From: Sulfurospirillaceae bacterium
GTDB taxonomy: Bacteria > Campylobacterota > Campylobacteria > Campylobacterales > Sulfurospirillaceae
Direction: 5' to 3'
Length of the DNA stretch: 64,000 bases
NCBI GenBank assembly: GCA_028684065.1
Contig: JAQUGO010000002.1
Location: 124,001-188,000, forward strand
The notes beneath the pieces were generated by a model. The model saw only the letters and a program-made list of their open reading frames with translations, made no database searches and was not told the origin of the DNA. Positions within the stretch are counted from its first letter, which is position 1; each line of letters starts with the position of its first letter. The position numbers were made by a program, and so were the translations under genes. Below are positions 7,315-16,251 of this stretch, in pieces.

Positions 7315-8323
7315 GGTTGACTCTTTTATACCAACTCATTGTATCTTCACCTATAGGCATTGAAAAAACTTTTTTGAGATGAGGAAGGGTAATCGGCTTG
7401 CCTTCTTTTTTGTGTGGAGACTGAAAGATGAGATACCATTCAATAAAAGGACTCAGAGCATCTAACATTCCCTGCCCTCCTTCAACCATAATATTGTGGT
7501 GGTTTTGTATCTTATCCAATGAATTTTCAACCCATACATGTCGCCCTTCCACATGAAAAAGAGGAATTGCTTTATCAAATGTCTTGTGATGCGAATAAAT
7601 TAAAATATTGGGTGCTTTGCCTTGAACAAAACGTGCATCCAATACGGGTCTATCAATACGCACAGTATTACCACCAATGACCAATAAATCACAAACATTA
7701 CGCAATTGATGGACTCTTATACGAGAGTCCTCTGAACTAATAAGCCCGCCTGTTGCAACACCATTTTGACTAAGGGCTAGTTTAAAAAAAGCAAAGGGCT
7801 TCTTTTCTTGCCATGCTAAAAAAGGCTCTATCAACGTTTGACACTCATCTTCAAGACAGCCAAAAAGAACATCAACGCCATTGTGTTTTAAAAAAGCACC
7901 ACCGCCTTGTGCATGTGCACTTTTATCGGCCATCCCTATAACAACACGTTTGATACCAAGAGTATAAATCAATTGAGAACAAGGAGGTGTTTTACCATAA
8001 TGATGACAAGGCTCTAGGCTTACATGTAAATAGTGAGAATGAAAAAGATTGTTATGATGAATTTGTAAAAAATGATGGATTTGTGCTGAGGTTTCACATG
8101 CTAAAATGCGTTTATCACCACTGAGTTTCAGATACGCCTCTTTAAGTGCTTCTACTTCTGCATGAGGCTGACCCGCCGCATGATGAGCACCAACCCCAAG
8201 AACATTACCTTGTGCATCACTAAGGACTGCCCCAACGCAAGGGTTTGGGTAACACAAACCTTGATATTCCCATGCACGCTTAAGTGCAAGTCTCATCAAG
8301 GCTTTATCGTTCTGGGTTACCAT
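7307..8323 (-). CDS. ribD: Riboflavin biosynthesis bifunctional deaminase/reductase RibD
   Basis: A 338-residue cytoplasmic enzyme for two steps of riboflavin synthesis: deamination of the pyrimidinone and reduction of its ribosyl side chain. The zinc deaminase site is HAE (54-56) and EPCHHYGKTPPC (C106, C115); the C-terminal half from about residue 175 is the reductase (SEDSRIRVHQLRN, DLLVIGGNTVRID). An extra stretch of about 25 residues separates HAE from the PC motif compared with E. coli RibD. It overlaps rimP by 7 bases and the TauE-type gene by 8 bases. One palindrome copy lies at 8020-8029, within the codons just before the catalytic EPC. Confidence 0.92.
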   Translation of the reverse strand: MVTQNDKALMRLALKRAWEYQGLCYPNPCVGAVLSDAQGNVLGVGAHHAAGQPHAEVEALKEAYLKLSGDKRILACETSAQIHHFLQIHHNNLFHSHYLHVSLEPCHHYGKTPPCSQLIYTLGIKRVVIGMADKSAHAQGGGAFLKHNGVDVLFGCLEDECQTLIEPFLAWQEKKPFAFFKLALSQNGVATGGLISSEDSRIRVHQLRNVCDLLVIGGNTVRIDRPVLDARFVQGKAPNILIYSHHKTFDKAIPLFHVEGRHVWVENSLDKIQNHHNIMVEGGQGMLDALSPFIEWYLIFQSPHKKEGKPITLPHLKKVFSMPIGEDTMSWYKRVNHG

Positions 8324-8748
8324 TCAAAATAGGTTCTAGCTTTATCAATATCGTTAAGAGAGATTTGCATTTTTTCATCTTTTTCAAGCGTTAGACTTAC
8401 AATATTATCACTAAAAGCCTCTAAAGTACCTATTATCTTCTCTTTATTATTAAGTTTTATTTTTACTTTTTCACCAATAGAATACAAATAATGTTCAGGT
8501 TTAGTCAATTTTCTCTCAATCCCAGGAGAGCTTACTTCAAAAAAATATTCTCCCTCAAGTGGTGGCTCAAGGTCAAAAATAGGCGATAAAATGCGACTGA
8601 CTTCTTGACATTTATCAAGAGTAATGCCTTCTTTTGACATGATATAAAGTCTAAAAATTCGTTTATCAAATTCTGTTGTCACTTCTGTATCATAAAGGTT
8701 TACACCGCACTCTTCTAACATTTTAGCTAACGTTTCATTATTCATCAT
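8317..8748 (-). CDS. rimP: Ribosome maturation factor RimP
   Basis: A 143-residue protein for assembly of the 30S subunit. The N-terminal alpha/beta domain has the FFEVSSPGIERKL motif at residues 67-80, the family signature, and a C-terminal SH3-like barrel follows. The length is near the family norm (about 150). Two adjacent ATGs (8748, 8745) could start it. It overlaps rbfA by 11 bases and ribD by 7, inside the translation-factor run infB-rbfA-rimP. In many bacteria rimP precedes infB; here it follows, as I recall for other Campylobacterota. Confidence 0.9.
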   Translation of the reverse strand: MMNNETLAKMLEECGVNLYDTEVTTEFDKRIFRLYIMSKEGITLDKCQEVSRILSPIFDLEPPLEGEYFFEVSSPGIERKLTKPEHYLYSIGEKVKIKLNNKEKIIGTLEAFSDNIVSLTLEKDEKMQISLNDIDKARTYFEW

Positions 8749-9118
8749 GCGCTTTTTTACCTTTTTTCAACTCTTCTTCTACTTTGGCAAAGAGAGTATC
8801 AATTTTATTTTGTCGCTCTAAACTCTCATCAAATTCAAATGTAAAATTTGGACAGCGGAACCATCCTTCTGTTTGCATACAATGGTTTTGGATATGCCTT
8901 TTCACCTTATCTAGGCGAGAGAGAATATAGCCTTTTTCTTTTTCATCAAACATCATTTTATCAAGATAAACAGTAGCATCGTATTTACCACGACTACATA
9001 CCACTTCAGTCACACACAAACCTCGTAACATCTCATCACCAAGTGTTGAGAGTGCTTCAGGAATGAGTTCCCTTAGCACGCTTTGCGTTCGTTGAATTTT
9101 TATACTTTTATCTATCAT
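8738..9118 (-). CDS. rbfA: 30S ribosome-binding factor RbfA
   Basis: A 126-residue KH-fold protein that helps process and mature the 16S rRNA 5' end in the small subunit. Recognised from the opening helix (IQRTQSVLRELIPEALSTL), the middle strand pattern around CVTEVVCSRGKYDATVYLD and the C-terminal FTFEFDESLERQNKIDTL, which matches the family's 'DES..R...I..L' end. A lysine-rich tail follows. It overlaps infB by 4 bases (ATGA) and rimP by 11, so it is almost certainly in the same operon. Confidence 0.9.
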   Translation of the reverse strand: MIDKSIKIQRTQSVLRELIPEALSTLGDEMLRGLCVTEVVCSRGKYDATVYLDKMMFDEKEKGYILSRLDKVKRHIQNHCMQTEGWFRCPNFTFEFDESLERQNKIDTLFAKVEEELKKGKKAHDE

Positions 9119-11772
9119 AGTTTTGCTTTTTCTTGAACCTCTTTAAAGCTTTCGATATAATCACCTACTTGCATTTCACTAAAACCTTCAATACCAACAC
9201 CACACTCGTATCCCTTAGTGACTTCTTTTACATCATCTTTAAAACGTTTTAATGAAGAAACAACACCTTCAAAGAGAATGACACCATCACGAATAACACG
9301 CATTTTAACACCACGATTAATCGTACCATCTGTTACAATACAACCAGCGATATGGCCTAATTTAGGTACAGAGAATACTTCACGAACTAAGGCTTGACCG
9401 ATATTTTCTTCTCTCATCACCGGAGCCATCATACCTGTCACTAATCCTGTGACATCATCAATTAAATCATAAATAATATTATAGGTTTTAATCTCTACAC
9501 CCATACTTTTGGCTTTTTCTTTGACAATACCTGTTGGACGCACATGGAAACCTAAAATAACACAGTTGGAACTTGCACTTGCTAAAGCAACATCGCTCTC
9601 TGTTATACCACCGATCCCTGCACTAATAATATTTACTTTGGTTTCTGAGTTTCTAATTTTTTCTAAACTACCTTTAATGGCTTCAAGGCTTCCTTGAACA
9701 TCTGCTTTAATAATAACAGGTAAAGTTTTTAATGCACCCTCGGCAATCATCTCACTTAAATCATCTAAGCTTACTTTTGTTGTTTTTGAGAGTTCTTTTT
9801 GACGTAAATATTCTGCTTTTTTCTTAGCATACTCACGTGCAATTTTATCTGATTTAACACTCACCAATGTTTCACCTGCACCGGGAACTTCACTCAAGCC
9901 TAATACAACAACTGGCTCACCTGGTTTTGCTTCTTTAACGGCTTTGCCCATATCATCTAAAAGTGCCTTTACTTTACCAAAAGCAACACCAGCAACAACA
10001 ATATCACCTATTTTAATCGTACCATCTTCAACAACAACAGTCGCTACTGGGCCTCGACCTTTTTCAAGAGAACTTTCAATAACTGTTGCTTTAACTTCAC
10101 GACTTGGATCTGCTTTAAGTTCTAATAAATCTGCTTGTAATAGAATTGTTTCTAATAAATCTTCAATACCCATACCTGTTTTGGCTGATACATGAACAAA
10201 TTCATGCTCCCCACCCCACTCAACAGGTGTCAATCCTAATTCTGCAAGTTGTGCTTTAACCAAATCTGGGTTAGCGGTTTCTTTATCCATTTTATTAACA
10301 GCAACCACAATAGGTACGCCTGCAGCTTTGGCATGTTCAACAGCTTCTTTGGTTTGTGGTTTTACTCCATCATCAGCGGCAACAACGACAATAACAATAT
10401 CCGTTACTTTAGCACCACGAGAACGCATTTCAGTAAAGGCTTCATGTCCTGGCGTATCAATAAAGGTAATATTTCTACCATTTTTCTCCACCATATAAGC
10501 ACCCACATGCTGAGTAATACCACCTGCTTCACCGGCTGCAACTTTTGCACTTCTAATATAATCAAGAAGGGATGTTTTACCATGGTCAACATGCCCCATA
10601 ATGGTAATTACAGGTGCTCTTTCTACTAAGGTGGCACTTTCTAAATCCTCTTCATCATCATAGGCTTTCACGTAGTCAAATGCATCTTGGTTATTCACTG
10701 TCGTTACAGCAACTCCAAATGTTTCAGCCAGAATTTCAATAGAGTCTTTATCTAAAAAGTCATTTTTTGTAAACATAACACCTAGTGCAAAAAGCTCTTT
10801 AATAATTTCACTTGCAGGTTTATTGATTTTTTCAGCAAATTCATAGACTCTAATCTCTTCTGGAATTTCAATGGCATCAACAGCGACACTCTCTGTTACT
10901 TGCATCGGTCGTCTACGTTTACGTCTCCCTTGTCTTTGGATACCTTGCATCACAAAATTGGTTTTTTTAGTGGTTCGAATTTGACTTGGGTCTATCTGCT
11001 TTTTCTTTCTATCTTCTGCAATAGCAAGTCCCATATTTAAATCCGGAAGTACAATCACATCTTCGTCTTCTGAATCAATATTAATATCTGCCATTTCAAT
11101 ATTAATGGCCAAATCAAGTTTTTCTGTTGTATTTTTCTTTTCTGCAGGAATTTTTTTGATTTTTTTCTTTTTCTTTGCCATTTCACTTTGAGAGGCAAAT
11201 ACTGCTTCCATAGATTTTGATTTATCCAGCGTACCAAAGAGAGAAGCCGCACTAGGTGCTACTTCGATCTCAAGTTCTTTAACTTCTGGCCTTCTTTTCT
11301 TAACAATAACTAAGCCTCTGCGTTTCTGAACATTCGTAGAATCTGCTTTATCCAACACTTGTTCTTCTACTATACTAGTCTCATTATTCAAGGGACTGAT
11401 TTCTTGGGTCATTTCCAATATTTTACTTGCTCCAAGTAAAGGCTCATTCTCTTTTTCTTTTACTGTCTTTGTTTTAGGTACAACAACAGGACTATTTTCT
11501 TTAACTTTTTCAACTTTAGTCACAGGTATTTCAACTTTTGGCTCAGGTATTTGAACTTTTGGAGTTTCTGGAGTTTTAACACTTGGAGTTGGTTTTACGC
11601 TTTGAGTTGTCTCGCCAGTGAGAACATAGTTCATCAATTTTTCAGCATCTTCGGTATCAAGTGAGCTTGATGCTGCTTTAACATCCATGCCCATTTCTAC
11701 TGCTCTTTCAATGACATCTTTACTTTTCATGCCAAGTTCTTTCGCTATCTCATTTATACGGACTTTATCCAT
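9115..11772 (-). CDS. infB: Translation initiation factor IF-2
   Basis: An 885-residue GTPase that places initiator fMet-tRNA on the 30S subunit. Domains in order: an N-terminal IF2_N helix bundle (1-55), a long low-complexity linker rich in P, E, V and K (about 60-290), a second IF2_N (about 300-350), and the G domain from about 390 with [17 protein letters not shown] and NKMD, then the beta-barrel and C-terminal domains. ATG 11772 gives [10 protein letters not shown], the expected start. It overlaps the YlxR gene by 8 bases, and its AAGGAG lies inside that gene. A frame extended to 11802 adds ten unlikely residues. Confidence 0.97.
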   Translation of the reverse strand: MDKVRINEIAKELGMKSKDVIERAVEMGMDVKAASSSLDTEDAEKLMNYVLTGETTQSVKPTPSVKTPETPKVQIPEPKVEIPVTKVEKVKENSPVVVPKTKTVKEKENEPLLGASKILEMTQEISPLNNETSIVEEQVLDKADSTNVQKRRGLVIVKKRRPEVKELEIEVAPSAASLFGTLDKSKSMEAVFASQSEMAKKKKKIKKIPAEKKNTTEKLDLAINIEMADINIDSEDEDVIVLPDLNMGLAIAEDRKKKQIDPSQIRTTKKTNFVMQGIQRQGRRKRRRPMQVTESVAVDAIEIPEEIRVYEFAEKINKPASEIIKELFALGVMFTKNDFLDKDSIEILAETFGVAVTTVNNQDAFDYVKAYDDEEDLESATLVERAPVITIMGHVDHGKTSLLDYIRSAKVAAGEAGGITQHVGAYMVEKNGRNITFIDTPGHEAFTEMRSRGAKVTDIVIVVVAADDGVKPQTKEAVEHAKAAGVPIVVAVNKMDKETANPDLVKAQLAELGLTPVEWGGEHEFVHVSAKTGMGIEDLLETILLQADLLELKADPSREVKATVIESSLEKGRGPVATVVVEDGTIKIGDIVVAGVAFGKVKALLDDMGKAVKEAKPGEPVVVLGLSEVPGAGETLVSVKSDKIAREYAKKKAEYLRQKELSKTTKVSLDDLSEMIAEGALKTLPVIIKADVQGSLEAIKGSLEKIRNSETKVNIISAGIGGITESDVALASASSNCVILGFHVRPTGIVKEKAKSMGVEIKTYNIIYDLIDDVTGLVTGMMAPVMREENIGQALVREVFSVPKLGHIAGCIVTDGTINRGVKMRVIRDGVILFEGVVSSLKRFKDDVKEVTKGYECGVGIEGFSEMQVGDYIESFKEVQEKAKL

Positions 11773-12016
11773 TCGTACCAGTCTCCTTAAAAAGTTTCCC
11801 AAATTCCATCAAGTTTTTGTGATTTGTTTTGCATTTGTTATTTAATATTTTTATTAGCTTTTTTTCATTCTTCATAACGCATGGTGTGCAGAGGTAAAAG
11901 CTTCTACCTATTTTTTTAAATTCAACAAGCACCCCATCCTCTACCTGCACTCTTTGCAACTCTTTTTGTAGCAGTCGTGTTTTGCAAATAATGCACATAC
12001 GTATAGGATTACTCAT
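11765..12016 (-). CDS. YlxR (DUF448) family RNA-binding protein
   Basis: An 83-residue basic protein. It starts RMCIICKTRLLQKELQR, matching the YlxR hallmark RxCxxCR..., followed by the RSFYLC and C-terminal lysine-rich segments. Family members are thought to bind RNA, and YlxR has been linked to RNase P; the genes usually sit between nusA and infB. Here it stands immediately before infB with an 8-base overlap, and nusA is not present. Thirty-four bases separate it from thrB. Confidence 0.8.
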   Translation of the reverse strand: MSNPIRMCIICKTRLLQKELQRVQVEDGVLVEFKKIGRSFYLCTPCVMKNEKKLIKILNNKCKTNHKNLMEFGKLFKETGTNG

Positions 12017-12050
12017 TTTGTTCCTGATTATACCAAAATTTAGCTGTCTT

Positions 12051-12935
12051 TCAGCTTTTTAAGATTTGAAATCCACTATTGTCAAACTCAAATTCTTCAA
12101 TTCTAAACATTTCAAAAGCGTTTTTAAGGGCATTTGCCACTTTTGGCGCCTCCTCAGCTCGTACTAAATTAAAAAAAGATGACCCACTCCCTGAAAGTGT
12201 ACTCATTAATGCTCCATTTGCTAAAGCAACCTCTCTTACATCAAAAAGTTCTTTAAGCTGGCGCATACGTTTTTGTTCATGCATACAATCCTTGGATGCA
12301 ACACGTAGAAAATCCCAGTTTTCACTGAAAAAAGCCGCACTTAATAAGGAAGCGCGAGAAAGATTGTAAACCACATTTTTCATCATATAAGACTTGGGTA
12401 ATTGTGTGCGAGAATGCGCTGTTGACATAGAACGATCAGGAATAACCATCACCACTTTAATATCCGAGCTTAACTCTTTCCTAAGTGTTTTTACTTTTCC
12501 CATCTCTACAACAGAACTCGTAAAACCACCATACACAGCAGGTGCAATATTGTCAGGATGTGTTTCATAAATAATGGCTTTATTTAAAACAACCTCTCTA
12601 CTGGCTTTAATTCCAGCCATCTCATAGGCACTTGCAATGGCTCCAACAATGACTGCTGAGCTACTCCCTAAGCCTCTGGAAAAAGGGATTTGATTGTCAA
12701 ATTCAAAGCGAAAAGGGTCTTTTTGTCCTGTTAATTCTTGGTAAATTTCATAAAAAATAGAAACAAAAATATTATTTTTTTTCAACTTAACATTTTGCTC
12801 ACCCTCGCCTTTTATAGAGACACTATAATAGCTTGATGGTTTGATACAAACACTATTGTAAAGAGCAATGGCTAAACCCAAGCAATCAAACCCTGGACCC
12901 AAATTTGCGCTTGTAGCGGGTATTCTTATCTGCAC
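12051..12935 (-). CDS. thrB: Homoserine kinase
   Basis: A 294-residue GHMP-family kinase that phosphorylates homoserine on the way to threonine. The opening IPATSANLGPGFDCLGLA and the ATP-binding loop PFSRGLGSSSAVIVG (near residue 85) are diagnostic, and the C-terminal LSGSGSSFF glycine motif is also present. The length is typical. It lies in the long minus-strand run 10 bases after the tsaB-like gene. No threonine leader or attenuator is visible in front of it. Confidence 0.95.
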   Translation of the reverse strand: MQIRIPATSANLGPGFDCLGLAIALYNSVCIKPSSYYSVSIKGEGEQNVKLKKNNIFVSIFYEIYQELTGQKDPFRFEFDNQIPFSRGLGSSSAVIVGAIASAYEMAGIKASREVVLNKAIIYETHPDNIAPAVYGGFTSSVVEMGKVKTLRKELSSDIKVVMVIPDRSMSTAHSRTQLPKSYMMKNVVYNLSRASLLSAAFFSENWDFLRVASKDCMHEQKRMRQLKELFDVREVALANGALMSTLSGSGSSFFNLVRAEEAPKVANALKNAFEMFRIEEFEFDNSGFQILKS

Positions 12936-12945
12936 CTATTTTCTC

Positions 12946-13383
12946 CTACACAGCTGGTAATATATAAAGGGGGGTAGTATCATCGCTAAAAATCGCTTCA
13001 TTCAACACCTTTGGCAACGTAAAAATTTGTTCCACTTCTTCTGTAAAGTGTTGCGTTTCAATATTCCCTGATACATCTTTTAAAAAATAGAGCGTGCGCA
13101 TCGCACGAATAGGTCTATTGTCATTAAATACAAATCCATCACATGCAAATAATGGTATTTTCAAGGCGATGCTTAATGTTCGTAGAAACACATAGCTTAT
13201 TTTTATAGCCATAAAACTCCCTGGCCCTTTAGCAAAAAAGAGTTTTCGACAATAGTATTGTGCCAAAATAGTTTGAAATAATTGAGGCAATGCTTCACTG
13301 GTTTGCTCTTTTGTTTCATAAAAATGGATTAAGTGATGATTTTCATAAATGCCTATAAGTAAAGGCGAAGAGAGTGAAATCAC
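12946..13383 (-). CDS. tsaB: Short TsaB-like tRNA threonylcarbamoyladenosine protein
   Basis: A 145-residue protein that resembles the N-terminal half of TsaB, the non-catalytic partner of TsaD in t6A37 synthesis on tRNAs reading ANN codons. The AKGPGSFMAIKISYVFLRTLSIAL stretch (about residues 50-74) matches TsaB's conserved GPGSFTGxR region. The usual roughly 220 residues are cut short; only a brief tail follows. The start is GTG 13383; no stronger start lies upstream in frame, and the SD is weak. Twenty bases separate it from lpxC. The small size may be normal for this lineage. An alternative is a degenerate TsaB paralogue. Confidence 0.65.
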   Translation of the reverse strand: MISLSSPLLIGIYENHHLIHFYETKEQTSEALPQLFQTILAQYYCRKLFFAKGPGSFMAIKISYVFLRTLSIALKIPLFACDGFVFNDNRPIRAMRTLYFLKDVSGNIETQHFTEEVEQIFTLPKVLNEAIFSDDTTPLYILPAV

Positions 13384-13403
13384 TACTATATCAACCGTTG
13401 GTT

Positions 13404-14288
13404 TTATGCGTAAACCTTTTCAAACTCTTGTGCACTTTCCACACTAAGCGTTTTAATTTCATAATTACTAGGATCTCTTAAAATCGCCTTGGTTAGTTCA
13501 TGGTTAAGATTATGGCTACCTGCAAAAGATTCATAATTACCTATAAAGGCAGAACCCAATAGTGCCAAATCGCCAATGGCATCTAAAATTTTATGGCGCA
13601 CAAATTCATTTGAAAAACGAAGACCCTCTGGGTTTAATATTTTTTTGTCATCTAAAACGACAGCATTATCAAGTGAGCCTCCAAGACCTAAACCGCGACT
13701 CCGTAGCATCTGTACATCTTTTAAAAAACCAAAGGTACGTGCACGTGAAATTTCTTCAATATAACTTTTTTTACTAAATTCAAAAAGATACTCTTGTCGA
13801 CCAATTACAGGGTGCGTAAAGTCTATCGTAAAGTTATATGCAGGCGTTAAACTCGGAATGACGCGTGCAAATTTCTTCCCATCAACCACCTCAACTTCTT
13901 TTTTGATAACCATTACTTTTTTTGTCGCATCCAATTCTCTTTTGCCTGCTTCGTCAAGCATCATGCAAAAACTCGCACTACTACCATCCATAACTGGGAC
14001 TTCAGCGCCATCTAAAACGACGCGAATATTGTCAATACCATACGCATAAATAGCTGAAAGTAAATGCTCAATAGTTGAAATATAATGACTTGTATTTCCA
14101 ATCACCGTTGCCATTTGTGTATTAACTACATTCTCGGGAAGAGCTTGTACTAAAAGCCCTACGTCACGTCTGTAAAAAAGTATACCGCTATTTGCCTCAA
14201 GGGGTTCAAGTAAGATTTGAATAGGCTCACCTTTATGTAAACCTATCCCAACTCCACCCACTGCTTTGGCTAATGTGGTTTGTTTCAC
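13404..14288 (-). CDS. lpxC: UDP-3-O-acyl-N-acetylglucosamine deacetylase LpxC
   Basis: A 294-residue zinc enzyme for the first committed step of lipid A synthesis. The zinc and catalytic residues are in place: STIEHLLSA near residue 76, EFVRHKILDAIGD near 235 (His and Asp) and GSHNLNHEL near 263. The DGAEVPVMDGSS segment near 97 is also typical. The length agrees with the family (about 300). The ATG overlaps the end of minC by 4 bases. Two later pathway genes occur near the right end of the window (lpxH-like and lpxB). Confidence 0.96.
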   Translation of the reverse strand: MKQTTLAKAVGGVGIGLHKGEPIQILLEPLEANSGILFYRRDVGLLVQALPENVVNTQMATVIGNTSHYISTIEHLLSAIYAYGIDNIRVVLDGAEVPVMDGSSASFCMMLDEAGKRELDATKKVMVIKKEVEVVDGKKFARVIPSLTPAYNFTIDFTHPVIGRQEYLFEFSKKSYIEEISRARTFGFLKDVQMLRSRGLGLGGSLDNAVVLDDKKILNPEGLRFSNEFVRHKILDAIGDLALLGSAFIGNYESFAGSHNLNHELTKAILRDPSNYEIKTLSVESAQEFEKVYA

Positions 14289-14887
14289 ACCATTTCCTTT
14301 ATCTCAATCACTGAATCACGCATTGTAATTTTTTGTAAAACATTAAGCTTGACGCTCTCTTTATCAATAATTTCACCCTTAAATATTACATTGCCTCTTG
14401 GACTAATTCCACTAATAATCAGGTACTCACCATCACATTCAACCAGTCCATCAACAATTCCGTAAATATTCATACTTTCTTCGCAAAAAATCTTAGCACC
14501 ACTATTGACTCTTCCAAAGATTGTAATTGGAACCGTTTCGTAAATTTCTTCACCAGAACGTATTGTTCTATCCAAAATTCTTAATTTTTTGTTCTGCTCA
14601 ACTAACGGTTTTTCTTCTTTTTTCTCATGTTGTTCAGTATGAAGCTCTTTCATATCTGCTGGTATATCTTTTTTGATAGCACCAAAACGCAAGGAACATG
14701 AGGTAATATCTTTATAGCACACACCACTTTGTTCAAGAACAAAAGCAATACTCTTAGTAATATTTCCTTCTATAAGCAAAAAGAATTCCTTCAGAAGTAT
14801 ACTATTTTTTCTAAAATATTCTAAAAAAAGAGCTTCTTCATCAATACTAATATGAAAAACTCTAATATTTTTTTGTGTTACTTTCAT
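14285..14887 (-). CDS. minC: Septum site-determining protein MinC
   Basis: A 200-residue cell-division inhibitor that blocks FtsZ assembly away from midcell with MinD. The C-terminal beta-helix domain is clear: RTIRSGEEIYETVPITIFGRV, then VNSGAKIFCEESMNIYGIVDGL, matching the MinC RSGQxIxxxxDLxVxGxVxxGAE pattern. The N-terminal domain is weakly conserved, as usual. ATG 14887 is chosen because it overlaps the M23 peptidase stop by 4 bases (ATGA). Linkage to lpxC rather than minDE is, as I recall, normal in Campylobacterota. Confidence 0.88.
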   Translation of the reverse strand: MKVTQKNIRVFHISIDEEALFLEYFRKNSILLKEFFLLIEGNITKSIAFVLEQSGVCYKDITSCSLRFGAIKKDIPADMKELHTEQHEKKEEKPLVEQNKKLRILDRTIRSGEEIYETVPITIFGRVNSGAKIFCEESMNIYGIVDGLVECDGEYLIISGISPRGNVIFKGEIIDKESVKLNVLQKITMRDSVIEIKEMV

Positions 14888-16251
14888 CTGTCTATGATTT
14901 TCTTTGCTGAATTCATAATAGAAAAGATATTGTCTTTGAGCCAACTCTCATCCATCCACTCCTCTGGTCGTACATCTATTCCTTGAACATACATTCCAAA
15001 GTGTAAGTGATCTCCTAGTGCCAATCCTGTCATACCTGTTTTAGCAATCACATCACCGGCTTTAACAACATCGCCTTCTTTCACAAGATAACTTGAGCAA
15101 TGTCCATACAACGAATAAACCCCTAAACCGTGAGAGATAATGATATTATTGCCATATATGCCGTTTTCTCTAGCAAAAACAACGACACCATCATTGGATG
15201 TTTGCATTCCTGCTTGGGCATTACTTGCTAAATCTAACCCCAAGTGATACGATTCACTCACCGGCACTTTGTCATATTCATAAAATCGATAATCACCAAA
15301 GCTTGCAACAACCTTTCCATTACGTAATGGATAAAATGTTTTTACAGCAAAATCATTTATCATTTGTGTTGGAACATTTGAAGTCACTTTTAAAATATTA
15401 TTTTCATTTCCTATACGCAAATCTTCATTTACAAATTTAAACTTTTTCAAATGCTCAAGGCCATTGTTTTCAGGGGCTACTTCAGCCGTTAAATCTGCAA
15501 TTTTACCATCTAAAAATTTGTCTTGCAATGCAATCGTTGAGGTTTTATATTTTTTGTCCTGTAGAAAATAAGGGATATGCGCTTTAGATATATTACCTGC
15601 TTTGTCAATAGCCACAATAGAGGCACTAAAATTTTCTGCACGAGATGGCCATGCTACTAATGAAACATAGTAACCGTTTTTATAAAAAGGCGTTGGATAA
15701 AACTTCTTACCAAAATTCGTTTCAATATAAAGTGCCTTCATTGCATCATCTTCAGCTTTAAAAACGACACTTGCTGCACCACCCTTCATAATTTTATAAG
15801 AACTCCCTATAATGGCCAATTCTGGTCGCCTTGTATCCACTTTGATAACAGATTTAGCAACAAAGCTATTCCCTTCAAAAAAATTCCACTTACTGGCATC
15901 CGTTGCTTCAACAGTCAATTCAAAAACTTTTTTATTAGCACCAAATCCTGTTCTTGGAAATGTTAAATTTAAATCAACACTTTCTTCAAGTATTTTAAAC
16001 TCACGACTTTCTAACACAGCATTTTTTTCGCCATCACTAAGCGTAGCGCGCACAAAACGTAATCCTCGATTATCTTTAACATGTACAACTATTGGTTCTT
16101 TTAAATTCCAATCTATCTCTTTTTCTAATACTATTGATGGGGGAATACGTTCAAATAAACTTGAATTATAAAGATAGGCTACTCCACCAACCATTGCTAA
16201 CAAAAGCACTCCCAATATTAAAGAGGCTGATGATTTTCTCTGATTTCTCAT
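14884..16251 (-). CDS. Membrane-anchored M23 (LytM) family peptidase
   Basis: A 455-residue protein with one N-terminal transmembrane segment (residues about 10-30) and a large periplasmic part. The LytM domain is at residues about 330-430: HLGLDLAS gives the HxxxD zinc pair and GDHLHFGMYV the HxH motif, so it is probably an active peptidoglycan endopeptidase rather than an EnvC/NlpD-like activator. Related endopeptidases shape helical cells in Helicobacter and Campylobacter. Its placement with minC and lpxC fits a division or shape role; the exact cleavage specificity is unknown. It overlaps nrnA and minC by 4 bases each. Confidence 0.88.
   Translation of the reverse strand: MRNQRKSSASLILGVLLLAMVGGVAYLYNSSLFERIPPSIVLEKEIDWNLKEPIVVHVKDNRGLRFVRATLSDGEKNAVLESREFKILEESVDLNLTFPRTGFGANKKVFELTVEATDASKWNFFEGNSFVAKSVIKVDTRRPELAIIGSSYKIMKGGAASVVFKAEDDAMKALYIETNFGKKFYPTPFYKNGYYVSLVAWPSRAENFSASIVAIDKAGNISKAHIPYFLQDKKYKTSTIALQDKFLDGKIADLTAEVAPENNGLEHLKKFKFVNEDLRIGNENNILKVTSNVPTQMINDFAVKTFYPLRNGKVVASFGDYRFYEYDKVPVSESYHLGLDLASNAQAGMQTSNDGVVVFARENGIYGNNIIISHGLGVYSLYGHCSSYLVKEGDVVKAGDVIAKTGMTGLALGDHLHFGMYVQGIDVRPEEWMDESWLKDNIFSIMNSAKKIIDR

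Noticed and set aside
10249-10629. A 126-codon open frame on the plus strand
   Set aside because: It lies wholly inside the IF-2 G domain on the opposite strand; its translation is low-complexity N/F/S/H-rich and has no ribosome-binding site. It is a shadow of infB.
12946-13383. The short TsaB-like gene as a pseudogene
   Set aside because: The frame is open, the gene sits with regular spacing in an essential-gene operon, and no remnant of the missing C-terminal half is visible in other frames before thrB.
15812-16171. A 119-codon plus-strand frame
   Set aside because: Antisense to the M23 peptidase gene; a serine/leucine-rich shadow typical of reading an AT-rich gene backwards.
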